Below are positions 37,019-45,890 of a stretch of DNA of 64,000 nucleotides, piece after piece. Position 1 is the stretch's first letter; each line of letters begins with the position of its first letter. This stretch comes from Actinomycetaceae bacterium zg-1166 (lineage in GTDB: Bacteria > Actinomycetota > Actinomycetes > Actinomycetales > Actinomycetaceae): NCBI GenBank assembly GCA_015679245.1, contig CP064953.1, forward strand, positions 744,001 to 808,000. Reading direction: 5' to 3'. The notes beneath the pieces are model-generated. The model was not told the origin of the DNA. It saw only the letters and a program-made list of their open reading frames with translations, and searched no databases. The translations under genes and the position numbers were made by a program.

Positions 37019-37728
37019 GAGAGGTGTCCTTCTATAAGTGAGCGACGAAGCTCGTCGAGTGAGGGTTTCTCATTATCGGCGTAGGAGCGTTGTGTAGCAT
37101 TTCCCTCATGTAGAAGTATGAGGTTCTCAGCAAGCTGCGAAGCCTGGTCAAGGGAGTGTGTAGAAAGAATAACTATGCGGTTCCTTGAGATACGTGTAAG
37201 TGTTTCATTGAGGTGCTCTTGTTGGAGAGGGTCGAGGCCTGAAGCGGGTTCATCGAGAATAATGAGCTGAGGGTTGTGGACAATTGCTTGTGCGATAAAT
37301 ACTCGTCGTTGTGTTCCTCCTGAAAGCTGTGTGAGCTTTGTGTCAAGGTGAGTAGTAGTAAAAGTAAGTTCAGTAGCTTTATTTATATTCGACTTCCATG
37401 TGGCACGTGGTACTCGTTGGAGCCAGAGTTGGTACTCAAGGCACTCTTGCACACGGAAGTTTCCAGGGAAACTCGGAAACTGCGGTAAATAGCCTATGTG
37501 GCTTCGGATGAGCGACAGATTATTCGCAGAGTATAACGTTTCGTTAAGATATATATTGCCGCTCTGTAGTGGGAAAAGTGTAGCAATGAGGGAAAGCAGC
37601 GTACTTTTCCCGGCGCCATTCTCGCCTAGAACAACAGAAATACCGTCTCTGAAGGAGAGATTGAGGCTATGAAGAATCTCAAAATCTCCGTAGCTGTGCG
37701 AGAGGCCGATAATATTGAGTTTATTCAC
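37015..37728 (-). CDS. ABC transporter ATP-binding protein
   Basis: A 237-residue ATPase with Walker A GENGAGKST (residues 35-43), Q-loop near GYLPQFPSFPG, signature LSGGTQRRV and Walker B LIILDEPASGLD, and a switch histidine in STHSL. This is the CcmA/bacitracin-exporter style of subunit. It overlaps the permease gene by 4 bp and lies 28 bp after the small secreted-protein gene. It powers export, or removal from the membrane, of a substrate, likely that secreted protein or a product it protects against. The direction is inferred from the absence of a binding protein. Confidence 0.9.
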   Translation of the reverse strand: MNKLNIIGLSHSYGDFEILHSLNLSFRDGISVVLGENGAGKSTLLSLIATLFPLQSGNIYLNETLYSANNLSLIRSHIGYLPQFPSFPGNFRVQECLEYQLWLQRVPRATWKSNINKATELTFTTTHLDTKLTQLSGGTQRRVFIAQAIVHNPQLIILDEPASGLDPLQQEHLNETLTRISRNRIVILSTHSLDQASQLAENLILLHEGNATQRSYADNEKPSLDELRRSLIEGHLS

Positions 37729-37755
37729 CGCAACCTCACTCCTTATGAACCAAAT

Positions 37756-38214
37756 TTAATAGTCAATGGTGAGAAGGGCAGGCTCTGTGCATGAATCTGG
37801 AACTGGCCATCCCATCTGCGCACATCCTGCCATTTCTCCTCGCATCTTTGTGTGATTCCATGGCATCGTGCGTCGTAGAATTTTACGTATTGTGGTGTTT
37901 TCTACTTCAGGTGTGGAAAGTATGCCTTGATGAACCCAATCTGTTTTTCCATCTACCTTCTGTCCATATGAAAAGAAAGAAGTGTATCCATACACGGAGT
38001 TTTTGTCATATGAACGGTCTGTCACGGTCATGAGAGAATGTGCTGTTCCAGCCTCATTCGTAAAGTTTCCTCGGGCCTCAACTCGAACTATCCCGCGATA
38101 TGTGGATGTTCGTGGCCCCCATGACTGAGCGAAACTTGGAGCTGTAAGGCACGAGATAAGGATGAGGAATGCGAGGATTCCAGGCTGTAGTCGCTTTTGT
38201 GGGTAGGTGTTCAT
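37756..38214 (-). CDS. Small secreted protein of the ABC cassette, bacteriocin-like
   Basis: A 152-residue precursor with a signal peptide (positive KR at 7-8, hydrophobic core 12-25, cleavage probably after Ala29 in SFA/QSWGP). The mature part of about 123 residues begins QSWGPRTSTYRG, has many aromatic and beta-prone stretches, and ends with two cysteines in the segment from GCAQMGWPVPDSC to LLTIDY that can form one disulfide. The layout recalls lactococcin 972-type systems (a secreted product followed by a membrane protein and an ATPase), but the sequence is not that family. The start is ATG 38214 with AAGGGGGTC before it. No function is proven; a bacteriocin or surface-interacting protein is a guess. 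Confidence 0.75.
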   Translation of the reverse strand: MNTYPQKRLQPGILAFLILISCLTAPSFAQSWGPRTSTYRGIVRVEARGNFTNEAGTAHSLMTVTDRSYDKNSVYGYTSFFSYGQKVDGKTDWVHQGILSTPEVENTTIRKILRRTMPWNHTKMRGEMAGCAQMGWPVPDSCTEPALLTIDY

Positions 38215-38237
38215 GATGACCCCCTTGTGGTTCTCAT
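38211..38237 (-). CDS. Eight-codon leader frame overlapping the secreted-protein start
   Basis: ATG 38237 with its own AAGGAGG site encodes MRTTRGSS and stops with TGA at 38213-38211, overlapping the ATG of the secreted-protein gene (ATGA). Its ribosome site and start (ACAAGGAGGTCATCATGA) are nearly a copy of those of the main gene (ACAAGGGGGTCATCATGA), 23 bp away. It may be a leader frame for coupled translation, or only the result of a local duplication. Confidence 0.4.
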   Translation of the reverse strand: MRTTRGSS

Positions 38238-38252
38238 GATGACCTCCTTGTG

Positions 38253-38296
38253 CGAGACGAGACTTACTTCACACCGAGACGAGACTTACTTCACAC
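38253..38296 (-). repeat. Perfect tandem 22-bp repeat upstream of the secreted-protein gene
   Basis: CGAGACGAGACTTACTTCACAC occurs twice without a gap at 38253-38274 and 38275-38296. It lies 40-80 bp before the start of the secreted-protein gene, where a regulator could bind twice. Confidence 0.75.
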
Positions 38297-38414
38297 TCAA
38301 AGTATAGGGTGCCTTCCTACCGCATGTCGTGAGTTTTGAGAAGCAGCTCCTCGATTTGCTGTTCGTTTGCTTGTTCATTCTGCGCAGGGGCGCCAACATG
38401 CCTAAGATAGAGGG

Positions 38415-39266
38415 GTGGCAGATCAAGAGGCACTTCTTCCAGGATTCGACAGCGCAGACTTCCCCATGCCGGCACCCTTAGATTCCCACGGGCCGGCACG
38501 TATTATCGCGATGTCTAACCAGAAGGGTGGCGTGGGGAAAACGACGACGACAATCAACCTCGCCGCAGCTCTTGCCGGGTATGGTCGGCGCGTGCTTATC
38601 GTCGATTTCGATCCACAAGCTGCTGCAAGTGCGGGGCTTGGCGTCAATTCGCGTGCCATGGAACGCACAATCTACAACGAACTCATCGCCGCGAAACCAG
38701 ACATACGCTCCATTATCGTGCCTACCGCTGTGGAAGGGCTCGATGTCGTACCGGCGAATATCGATCTTTCTGCCGCAGAAATCGTGCTGATTAACGAGGT
38801 CGCCCGTGAGCAAGCCCTCTCTCGCGTGCTGCGTCCTGTACTCGACGAGTACGACCTCATCATCGTCGATTGCCAGCCTTCCCTCGGTCTACTCACTGTC
38901 AATGCCCTCACTGCCGCGCACGGCGTCATCATCCCTCTTGAAGCCGAATACTTCGCCATGCGTGGCGTCGCACTTCTTACCGAGCAAATAGCGCGTATTC
39001 AGGATCGCCTCAATCCACGCCTCACCCTGGATGGCGTTCTTCTCACAATGATCGACCTACGCACGCTTCATTCACGTGAGGTTATGGCATCGGTGAAGGA
39101 AGGGTTCGCAGAGAAGGTGTATCAGACCTACATCTCTCGTACTGTCAAGTTCCCTGACGCAACGATTGCCGCCCAACCGATCACGAGTTACGCCCCGAAC
39201 CATCCGGGTGCTGTGGCTTATCGCCAACTTGCTCGCGAAGTTATCGCTAGAGGCCAGTGCGCCTGA
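38415..39266 (+). CDS. parA: ParA/Soj-type chromosome partitioning ATPase
   Basis: A 283-residue deviant Walker ATPase with QKGGVGKTTTTINLA as Walker A, IVDFDPQ, and LIIVDCQPSLGLLTVNAL as Walker B. The start is GTG 38415 with GATAGAGG before it; other GTG or ATG codons in the first 25 residues are possible. It heads the plus-strand block parA-scpA-scpB-rluB-tyrA/cmk-der. In this position, next to scpA rather than parB, the actinobacterial protein is a second ParA family member and is thought to help chromosome segregation together with SMC-ScpAB. The partner ParB is not in the window. Confidence 0.92.
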   Translation: MADQEALLPGFDSADFPMPAPLDSHGPARIIAMSNQKGGVGKTTTTINLAAALAGYGRRVLIVDFDPQAAASAGLGVNSRAMERTIYNELIAAKPDIRSIIVPTAVEGLDVVPANIDLSAAEIVLINEVAREQALSRVLRPVLDEYDLIIVDCQPSLGLLTVNALTAAHGVIIPLEAEYFAMRGVALLTEQIARIQDRLNPRLTLDGVLLTMIDLRTLHSREVMASVKEGFAEKVYQTYISRTVKFPDATIAAQPITSYAPNHPGAVAYRQLAREVIARGQCA

Positions 39267-39270
39267 GTCA

Positions 39271-40095
39271 ATGTCCGAGGCTCTCTTTCAACTTGACGAT
39301 CGAGGCCGTGAGGCCTTCGCTGTTGAACTCGACGTTTTCCAAGGTCCGTTTTCTGTCTTGCTCTCGCTGATTGCGAAGAAGCGCCTCGATGTCACCACGG
39401 TGGCACTTTCGTCTGTCACTGACGAATTTATTGCCTTTCTCGGTAAGCAATCTCGCCTCGATCTCTCTCAACTCAGCGAATTCCTTGTTGTTGCTGCCAC
39501 TCTCCTCGACCTTAAACTCGCGATGCTCCTGCCTCGTGAGGAGGTAGACGAGGAGGTGTTTGAACTTTTGGAGCGGCGTGATCTGCTCTTTGCCAAGCTC
39601 CTGCAATACAAGGCATTTAAAGAAGTAGCAGAGGATTTTGCCGCAGTGTTGAGTGAGCAAAGTAAATGTGTAGGGCGAGATGTTCCACTCGAAGAGCACT
39701 TTGCTTCGATTCTTCCTCCCATACGTTTAGGTTTGACCCCCGAAGAATTCGCCCTTCTCGCCACACAAGCCTTCGTTCGTGAGACATCTTCTCCCGAAGT
39801 GGCGACGAGCCACCTGCACAACCCGCAAGTTTCTGTGGCCAGTCAGATTCCTCTCCTCCGTAGGGCGTTGCGGCACGCTCCAGCCACGTTCCACGAACTC
39901 TGCGTGGGAAGCCCGAACCTTGCTACGATCGTCGCCCGCTTCATGGGGATTCTCGAACTCATCCGTGCTGGTGAGGTAGAGATCCGCCAAAATGAAGCAC
40001 TTAGCGCACTCCATATCACCTGGGTGGGAGAGGGCACCGAGGAGAACGCAGAAAACAACAAAGACGCAAGTGAGAAAGAAAGTGAGGAAAGCTGA
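39271..40095 (+). CDS. scpA: Segregation and condensation protein A
   Basis: A 274-residue kleisin that bridges the SMC heads in chromosome condensation. The N-terminal VFQGPFSVLLSLIAKKRLD is the conserved SMC-neck helix, and LSEFLVVAATLLDLKLAMLLP follows. The C-terminal winged helix (LVRAGEVEIRQN-like segment IRAGEVEIRQNEAL) closes the fold. ATG 39271 lies four bases after parA; the frame is open to 39166 inside parA, which is unlikely to be used. It ends two bases before scpB. Confidence 0.93.
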   Translation: MSEALFQLDDRGREAFAVELDVFQGPFSVLLSLIAKKRLDVTTVALSSVTDEFIAFLGKQSRLDLSQLSEFLVVAATLLDLKLAMLLPREEVDEEVFELLERRDLLFAKLLQYKAFKEVAEDFAAVLSEQSKCVGRDVPLEEHFASILPPIRLGLTPEEFALLATQAFVRETSSPEVATSHLHNPQVSVASQIPLLRRALRHAPATFHELCVGSPNLATIVARFMGILELIRAGEVEIRQNEALSALHITWVGEGTEENAENNKDASEKESEES

Positions 40096-40097
40096 GT

Positions 40098-40766
40098 ATG
40101 CTGACCCAGGAGACTACTGGAGCAAGCCGCGGTAAAGCTGAAACTTTCACCAGCATAGGCGATACTGTTCCCGTTCTTACTCACGAGGAGAACGCGGGCG
40201 AGAACGTGGAACGCCTCCTTGGAGCCCTTGAAGCGCTTCTGCTTATCGCACGCGAACCCATGAGTATTGTCACTCTCGCTAGGGCTGTGAGTCTCTCTCA
40301 GGCACGCACTGAGAGCCTTGTGCGCCAGATCGCACGTGAACTTGACGGTAGTGAGGGTGGGCGAGTGCACGGCTTCCACCTACGGGAAGTAGCCGGAGGC
40401 TGGCGTTTGTACACCAACCCAGCCTATTCAGACATCGTCGGCTCATACGTGGTGGAAGGTGAATCAGGAAAGCTCACAATACCCGCCCTCGAAACTCTTG
40501 CTGTGATCGCTTACCGGCAGCCTGTGACGCGCGCGCAGATAGCGGCAATTAGAGGTGTTAGTGTAGATTCGGTTGTTCGGACACTTCAGACTCGCGGATT
40601 AATTAGCGAAGTGGGAGCCACAGAAACAACCGGAGCCATCTTGTATGGCACGACACCATTTTTCCTCGAAGCTATGGGACTCGCTTCTCTGAGCGATCTC
40701 GCGCCATTGGCACCCTACTTGCCCGAGGCATCCGAGCTAGATGAGGTAGCAAAGGAACTGCAATGA
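40098..40766 (+). CDS. scpB: Segregation and condensation protein B
   Basis: A 222-residue ScpB with two winged-helix domains that bind ScpA. The signature LETLAVIAYRQPVTRAQIAAIRGVSVDSVVRTL is complete (residues about 130-160). The first 40 residues are a variable extension. It starts 2 bp after scpA and overlaps rluB by 4 bp. Confidence 0.94.
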   Translation: MLTQETTGASRGKAETFTSIGDTVPVLTHEENAGENVERLLGALEALLLIAREPMSIVTLARAVSLSQARTESLVRQIARELDGSEGGRVHGFHLREVAGGWRLYTNPAYSDIVGSYVVEGESGKLTIPALETLAVIAYRQPVTRAQIAAIRGVSVDSVVRTLQTRGLISEVGATETTGAILYGTTPFFLEAMGLASLSDLAPLAPYLPEASELDEVAKELQ

Positions 40767-41506
40767 CTGATCTCTATGACCCTCACGGGGAGCGCCTTCA
40801 TAAACTCATGGCACACGCTGGAGTTGGGTCTCGCCGCCTGTGCGAAAACCTCATTCAGCAAGGACGCGTTGAAGTTAATGGTCAGATCGTTACCGAGCTT
40901 GGCCTGCGCGTTGATCCAGCCACCGTGACGATCCACGTGGATGGCAAACCCGTCCAAATCGATCAGAACAAGCTCACTCTGGCCCTCTACAAGCCACCAG
41001 GGGTTGTCTCTACGATGGAGGATGAGATGGGTCGCCCTGCGCTCTCGCAGTATGTGGAGACTCGCAGTGAGCGCCTTTTCCATGTGGGGCGCCTCGACCA
41101 GGAGACTGAGGGCCTTATCCTCCTTACGAACGATGGAGAGCTCGCTCATCGCCTCACTCATCCTTCTTATAACGTGCCCAAAACTTATATCGCACGTGTT
41201 GAGGGAACTGTGACGCGGGGTTTGGGTCGAGTACTCGAAAAGGGAATCACTCTTGAGGATGGGCCTGTACGTGTGGACAAATTCACGCTGCGGGAGGCGG
41301 CACTTCGTAACTCCATCGTCGAGATCACTCTCCATTCTGGGCGTAACCGCATTGTGCGCCGTATGATGGCCGAAGTCGGGCATCCGGTGATGGAGCTTGT
41401 GCGCACCAAGTTCGCGACGATTGAGGTAGGTCACCTTAAACCGGGGCGTACCCGCGTGGTTGGCGGCAGTGAACTTTCAGCTCTCATGCACTCAGTAGGT
41501 ATGTGA
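40763..41506 (+). CDS. rluB: 23S rRNA pseudouridine synthase, RluB/RsuA family
   Basis: A 247-residue enzyme with an N-terminal S4 RNA-binding domain (residues 9-60, GVGSRRLCENLIQQGRVEVN) and the RsuA/RluB catalytic domain. The catalytic aspartate is in the motif VGRLDQETEGLILLTNDGEL. The family converts uridine to pseudouridine in ribosomal RNA; here most likely position 2605-type of 23S rRNA. It overlaps scpB by 4 bp and the following gene by a TGATG or GTGATG junction. Confidence 0.93.
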   Translation: MTDLYDPHGERLHKLMAHAGVGSRRLCENLIQQGRVEVNGQIVTELGLRVDPATVTIHVDGKPVQIDQNKLTLALYKPPGVVSTMEDEMGRPALSQYVETRSERLFHVGRLDQETEGLILLTNDGELAHRLTHPSYNVPKTYIARVEGTVTRGLGRVLEKGITLEDGPVRVDKFTLREAALRNSIVEITLHSGRNRIVRRMMAEVGHPVMELVRTKFATIEVGHLKPGRTRVVGGSELSALMHSVGM

Positions 41507-43284
41507 TGCCAGGTTCAGTTCACATCATTGGTGCCGGGCTTCTCGGCGCCTCGATCGGTCTGCGTCTGCGCCAGTTGGGAACAAAGGTCTACCTCGAAGA
41601 TGCCTCTCCTGCAGCACAAGCCCTCGCACGAGATTTAGGTGCAGGGCGTATTGCCGATGAGGAGGCTCTCGACGAATCCTGTGTGAGCTTCGTCGTCGTT
41701 GCTACACCTCCTGATGTGGTAGCCGAAGTTGTGCGTGCGGCTCTTGAGCGTTTTCCCCACGCTGTTGTTATTGACGTCGCCTCGGTGAAAGAGCGAGTGC
41801 TTGATGAGATCACAGATCATCCGCAGGCTCGGCGCTATGTGGGTTCGCATCCTATGGCTGGGCGCGAACGTTCAGGGGCTATTGCCGCCGATGCTGACCT
41901 CTTCATCGGACGCCCGTGGGTGATTGTTCCGAGTTCGGTGAGTGAGGAAAGTGCCGTCGAGGCTGTGCGTGCCTTTGCCCTTGATATGGGTGGATTGCCC
42001 ATCCAGATGCAGGCTCGTGCCCACGATCGTGCTGTCGCACTTGTTTCTCATATGCCTCAACTCATGTCCTCTCTTGTGGCTGGTGCGCTGCGCGCCAGCG
42101 ACCCCGAGGCTTTGGAACTAGCTGGGCAGGGTTTGCGAGATGTCACTCGTATCGCACACTCAGATTCGGCGCTCTGGGCTTCGATTGTGGCAGGCAATGC
42201 GCAGGCTGTGGTAGCCGTGCTACGGCCACTCTCCGAGGAACTCACACGCCTTATCTCCGCTCTTGAACCGGGAGTTGAAGATCCCTTTGCTCACGGAGTT
42301 CTGGCGGGAGTTTCGCGCGTGGTGGCCCGTGGCAACGAAGGCGTAGTGAAGATCCCGGGTAAGCACGGGGGTGCTGCTCAACGCTACTCCGAAGTTTTTG
42401 TTTTGGTTCCTGATCGCCCTGGCGAACTCGGACGCCTCTTCACCGAAATTGGTGAAATTGGTGTGAATATTGAAGATCTTCAGCTCGAACATTCTGTGGC
42501 ACAGAAATTTGGGCGTGCGATGGTTTCCGTAGATCCAGTACAGGCGAGCCACCTTGCCGAGGCTCTTGAAGCTCGTGGCTGGCAAGTGATTGTCGAAGGT
42601 AGGGAGAAACGTATGAACCTTGTCATTGCTATTGATGGCCCTTCCGGTTCTGGAAAATCCACTGTGGCTCGTGCCGTAGCTACGAAGCTGGGTCTTGCCT
42701 ACCTAGATACGGGGGCGATGTACCGGGCGGCTGCCTGGTGGTGCAAGCGTCACGACGTGGTGTGGGAGGACGAGGCTGCTGTGGCACGCCTTGTGCGTGA
42801 TATGAGCCTCGATATGCCGATAACCCCCGAAGAACAGACGATTATGTGCAACGGCGAGGAAATCACCCAGGTAATTCGCACCTCGGAGATCTCGCTCACT
42901 GTGCCGATCGTTGCCAGAAACTTGGCTGTACGAGCAGAACTGCGCAAGCGTCAGCGGGAGATCATCGCTGCTCAACCACGAGGAATCGTCGTCGAGGGAC
43001 GTGACATCACAACAGTTGTCGCTCCTGACGCCAAGGTGCGCGCTCTCATTACTGCCTCAGAAGAAGCACGGCTTCGCCGACGCGCCCTTGATGTACGAGG
43101 TGAGGCGAGTGAGGGCGCAATGGAAGCAACGCGTAAGGAAGTGGTGGATCGCGATAAGTCCGATGCCACCGTTTCACAGTTCCTTACAGCTCCCGAGGGC
43201 GTGAGCCTCATTGACTCCTCAGATCTGAGCATCGAGGAAACCGTGGAAGCTGTGATTGCACTTATCCCCAAGGAGGCCATGTGA
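41506..43284 (+). CDS. Prephenate dehydrogenase-cytidylate kinase fusion protein
   Basis: One open frame of 592 residues covers two enzymes. Residues 1-365 are a TyrA-type prephenate dehydrogenase (tyrosine synthesis): [15 protein letters not shown] for [15 protein letters not shown] at the active site, and a C-terminal ACT domain ([20 protein letters not shown]). Residues 370-592 are a complete Cmk: [36 protein letters not shown] and the RRALDVR lid. No stop separates them. ATG 42613 after AGGGAGAAACGT could also start a separate Cmk. GTG 41503 is an alternative start. Adjacent tyrA and cmk genes are common in this phylum; a single continuous frame is less usual. Confidence 0.9.
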   Translation: MPGSVHIIGAGLLGASIGLRLRQLGTKVYLEDASPAAQALARDLGAGRIADEEALDESCVSFVVVATPPDVVAEVVRAALERFPHAVVIDVASVKERVLDEITDHPQARRYVGSHPMAGRERSGAIAADADLFIGRPWVIVPSSVSEESAVEAVRAFALDMGGLPIQMQARAHDRAVALVSHMPQLMSSLVAGALRASDPEALELAGQGLRDVTRIAHSDSALWASIVAGNAQAVVAVLRPLSEELTRLISALEPGVEDPFAHGVLAGVSRVVARGNEGVVKIPGKHGGAAQRYSEVFVLVPDRPGELGRLFTEIGEIGVNIEDLQLEHSVAQKFGRAMVSVDPVQASHLAEALEARGWQVIVEGREKRMNLVIAIDGPSGSGKSTVARAVATKLGLAYLDTGAMYRAAAWWCKRHDVVWEDEAAVARLVRDMSLDMPITPEEQTIMCNGEEITQVIRTSEISLTVPIVARNLAVRAELRKRQREIIAAQPRGIVVEGRDITTVVAPDAKVRALITASEEARLRRRALDVRGEASEGAMEATRKEVVDRDKSDATVSQFLTAPEGVSLIDSSDLSIEETVEAVIALIPKEAM

Positions 43285-44759
43285 GCGAGAATTCTCAGAC
43301 TCACGATCATCGTGAGGAAAGCGAGGATCTTCAGCGCCTTGAACTCCTTCGCAATAACCTCGATCTCTACGAACTGAACGAGGAAGATCTTGCTGTTCTC
43401 ACTGGTAGCGACGATGAGGATTTTTCCTCTGCTGGTCAAGCTCTGCCGGTACTTGCGGTTGTGGGACGCCCAAATGTGGGTAAGTCTTCTCTGGTCAATC
43501 GCATTGTCGGCAAGCGTGTGGCTGTAGTGCAGGATATCCCCGGCGTGACGCGCGATCGCGTGTCTTATCCCGCCTCATGGAATGGGCGTGATTTCACGCT
43601 ACTTGATACAGGCGGCTGGGAAGTGGATGTAGCAGGCATCGACGCTTCAGTGGCACGCCAAGCCGAATACGCGATCGAAAACTCGGATGCTGTTGCCCTC
43701 GTCGTCGATGCCACGGTGGGAATCACACATACCGATGAACAGATCGTACGGCTTCTACGCGGGGTGACCAAGCCCGTCATTCTTGTAGCCAATAAAGTAG
43801 ATTCGGCTATGCAGGAATCCGATGCTGCCGTATTGTGGGGGCTTGGGCTTGGCGAACCCCATGCGATTTCTGCACTACACGGAAGAGGAATGGGCGATTT
43901 ACTCGACATAATCCTTGAGATTCTTCCTCAAGAATCAGCCGTTGCTGGACTTGCGCCCGGATCTGGTCCACATCGCATCGCCCTCATCGGGCGACCGAAC
44001 GTGGGAAAGTCCTCACTCCTTAACCAACTTGCGGGAGCTGAGCGCGTCGTTGTCGACCCGCTTGCAGGGACGACCCGCGATCCGGTGGACGAAGTGATTT
44101 GGCTGGATGATAAGCCGTGGACCTTCGTAGATACGGCAGGGATTCGTCGTCGTGTCCATCAGACGAAAGGGGCAGACTTCTACGCTTCTTTACGCACTCA
44201 GTCTGCTCTGGAAAAAGCAGAACTGGGACTTGTGCTCCTCGATGCTTCCAGTCAGATCACTGAGCAGGATATTCGAGTGATTCAGCAAGTGGTGGATGCG
44301 GGGCGTGCTCTTGTGCTTGTGTGCAACAAGTGGGATCTTGTGGATGAGGAGCGTCAGTGGACTCTCACAAAGGAACTTGAGCGTGAACTTGTGCAGCTGC
44401 AATGGGTTGAGCGCGTCAATCTTTCAGCCAAGACGGGATGGCATACAAACCGTCTTACTCGTGCCATGAATGAGGCTCTTAACTCCTGGCAAACACGCAT
44501 CCCTACTGGGCGTCTCAACTCCTTCTTAGGAGAACTCGCGTCGGCTCATCCCCATCCGGTACGAGGAGGAAAGCAGCCTCGGATTCTCTTCGCCACGCAG
44601 GCGCGTTCCTGTCCGCCGCGCTTCGTTCTCTTTGCCTCAGGCTTCCTTGAAGCCGGGTACCGCCGTTTTATTGAGAATCAGCTGCGTGCTCAGTTCGGCT
44701 TTTCTGGCACACCAATCGAGATTTCTGTGCGCGTGCGTGAGAAACGTCGGCGCCGTTAG
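43281..44759 (+). CDS. der: Ribosome biogenesis GTPase Der (EngA)
   Basis: A 492-residue protein with two tandem GTPase domains, each with [10 protein letters not shown] (G1; residues about 61 and 236), a DTGGW and DTAGI G3 motif, and NKxD G4 motifs (NKVD, NKWD), plus a C-terminal KH-like domain. Der is required for 50S subunit assembly. It has a long acidic N-terminal extension of about 55 residues before the first G1, as is usual in actinobacteria. GTG 43281 overlaps the end of the cmk frame by 4 bp. Confidence 0.95.
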   Translation: MSENSQTHDHREESEDLQRLELLRNNLDLYELNEEDLAVLTGSDDEDFSSAGQALPVLAVVGRPNVGKSSLVNRIVGKRVAVVQDIPGVTRDRVSYPASWNGRDFTLLDTGGWEVDVAGIDASVARQAEYAIENSDAVALVVDATVGITHTDEQIVRLLRGVTKPVILVANKVDSAMQESDAAVLWGLGLGEPHAISALHGRGMGDLLDIILEILPQESAVAGLAPGSGPHRIALIGRPNVGKSSLLNQLAGAERVVVDPLAGTTRDPVDEVIWLDDKPWTFVDTAGIRRRVHQTKGADFYASLRTQSALEKAELGLVLLDASSQITEQDIRVIQQVVDAGRALVLVCNKWDLVDEERQWTLTKELERELVQLQWVERVNLSAKTGWHTNRLTRAMNEALNSWQTRIPTGRLNSFLGELASAHPHPVRGGKQPRILFATQARSCPPRFVLFASGFLEAGYRRFIENQLRAQFGFSGTPIEISVRVREKRRRR

Positions 44760-44850
44760 GGACGTGGTGCGGTGTAGGGTGCTTCACGGTTGAGCTTCGT
44801 TCTCATCTTGGATTGCTGATACTGTACACACCGCAAGATGAAGGAACCTT

Positions 44851-45702
44851 ATGCTCACCCCTACCTCACCTGAGGCCTATGCAGGTGTGATTCCCCGCGT
44901 GATCTGTGCCGATATGGATGGAACGCTCCTTAATTCGCAGAGCGCGATCCCGGAGGGGTTCTGGCCTCTCCTCGACGAACTCCGCGTGCAATCTATCCCC
45001 TTTGTTGTGGCAAGTGGGCGCCAGTACCAGAGTCTTTGCCACATATTCGGTGCGTATGCGAAGAATATGCCGATTATCGCAGATAACGGCGCTTACGTGA
45101 TGTACGGGGGAGAGGAGATCTCTTCGCGTGTGCTTTCCAGGGAGTTTGTGGTAAGTACAGTGACGTATCTCCATGAACTCATCGCAGAGGGAGCACCCAT
45201 AGCCCTCGTCGTGGCTGGGAAGAAATACGGCTACATCGAGAATGAGGATCCTATATTCATGAGCTATGTCCAGCACTACTACCATTCGCGTAAGTTGTGT
45301 GCAGATATCCTCGATTACGACGACGAGATCGTCAAGATTGCGATTTTTGATTTCTCTGGTGCGCAGACAGGAGTATTTCCTCAGCTCAGGCATCTACAAC
45401 GCACACACGAAGTGGTACTTTCCGGCGAACAATGGGTAGATATTATGGATCCGCGCGTAAATAAAGGCGAAGCGACGCGCGAAATTCTCGCAGCATTCAA
45501 TGTGAAACCTTCCGAGACGGCAGCTTTCGGAGACTTCTTCAACGACAAAGAGATGCTGGAATCTGTAGGTCTTTCCTTCCTTATGGCAAACGGACACCCT
45601 GAGCTGCGATCTTCCGCGCGCTTCGTCGCTCCGAGTAATGATGAAGCTGGCCTTATCCAAACGGTGTGGACGATGCTTGGACAGACCTCTACCCAGAGGT
45701 AG
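44851..45702 (+). CDS. Cof-type HAD phosphatase
   Basis: A 283-residue HAD superfamily hydrolase of the Cof type (IIB cap). Motif I is CADMDGTLLNS with the nucleophilic aspartate, motif II is FVVASGRQ, the lysine of motif III is in DPRVNKGEATREIL, and motif IV is AAFGDFFNDKEML, where the family often has GDxxND. The family dephosphorylates sugar phosphates and cofactors such as HMP-PP and flavin or pyridoxal phosphates; the substrate is unknown here. It stands 91 bp after der in the same direction. Confidence 0.88.
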   Translation: MLTPTSPEAYAGVIPRVICADMDGTLLNSQSAIPEGFWPLLDELRVQSIPFVVASGRQYQSLCHIFGAYAKNMPIIADNGAYVMYGGEEISSRVLSREFVVSTVTYLHELIAEGAPIALVVAGKKYGYIENEDPIFMSYVQHYYHSRKLCADILDYDDEIVKIAIFDFSGAQTGVFPQLRHLQRTHEVVLSGEQWVDIMDPRVNKGEATREILAAFNVKPSETAAFGDFFNDKEMLESVGLSFLMANGHPELRSSARFVAPSNDEAGLIQTVWTMLGQTSTQR

Positions 45703-45834
45703 GTGTCCTTCCTTAAAGTTTTCTGTTTCCTTCTGCTTCCTTCCCATATTTTTCTTTCTTCACACTAGGGTTCTTCGTGAGAGAAGAAGCGTGGTGCGTC
45801 TGTTCACGTATGGCACCAGACCTGGCATTAAGAA

Positions 45835-45853
45835 TTACGGTAGGCTAACCTTA
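45835..45853. promoter_or_regulatory. IdeR/DtxR iron box
   Basis: TTACGGTAGGCTAACCTTA matches the DtxR/IdeR operator consensus TTAGGTTAGGCTAACCTAA at 16 of 19 positions, including the whole central TAGGCTAACCT. It lies 38 bp before the start of the following gene. It predicts repression when iron is plentiful. Confidence 0.72.
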
Positions 45854-45890
45854 CATAATTAGAAGCGGTGGTAAACCCAGGAGATTATTC

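Noticed and set aside
37756-38214. Assignment of the secreted protein to lactococcin 972
   Set aside because: Only the gene arrangement is similar; the length, the cysteine pair and the C-terminus differ from that family.
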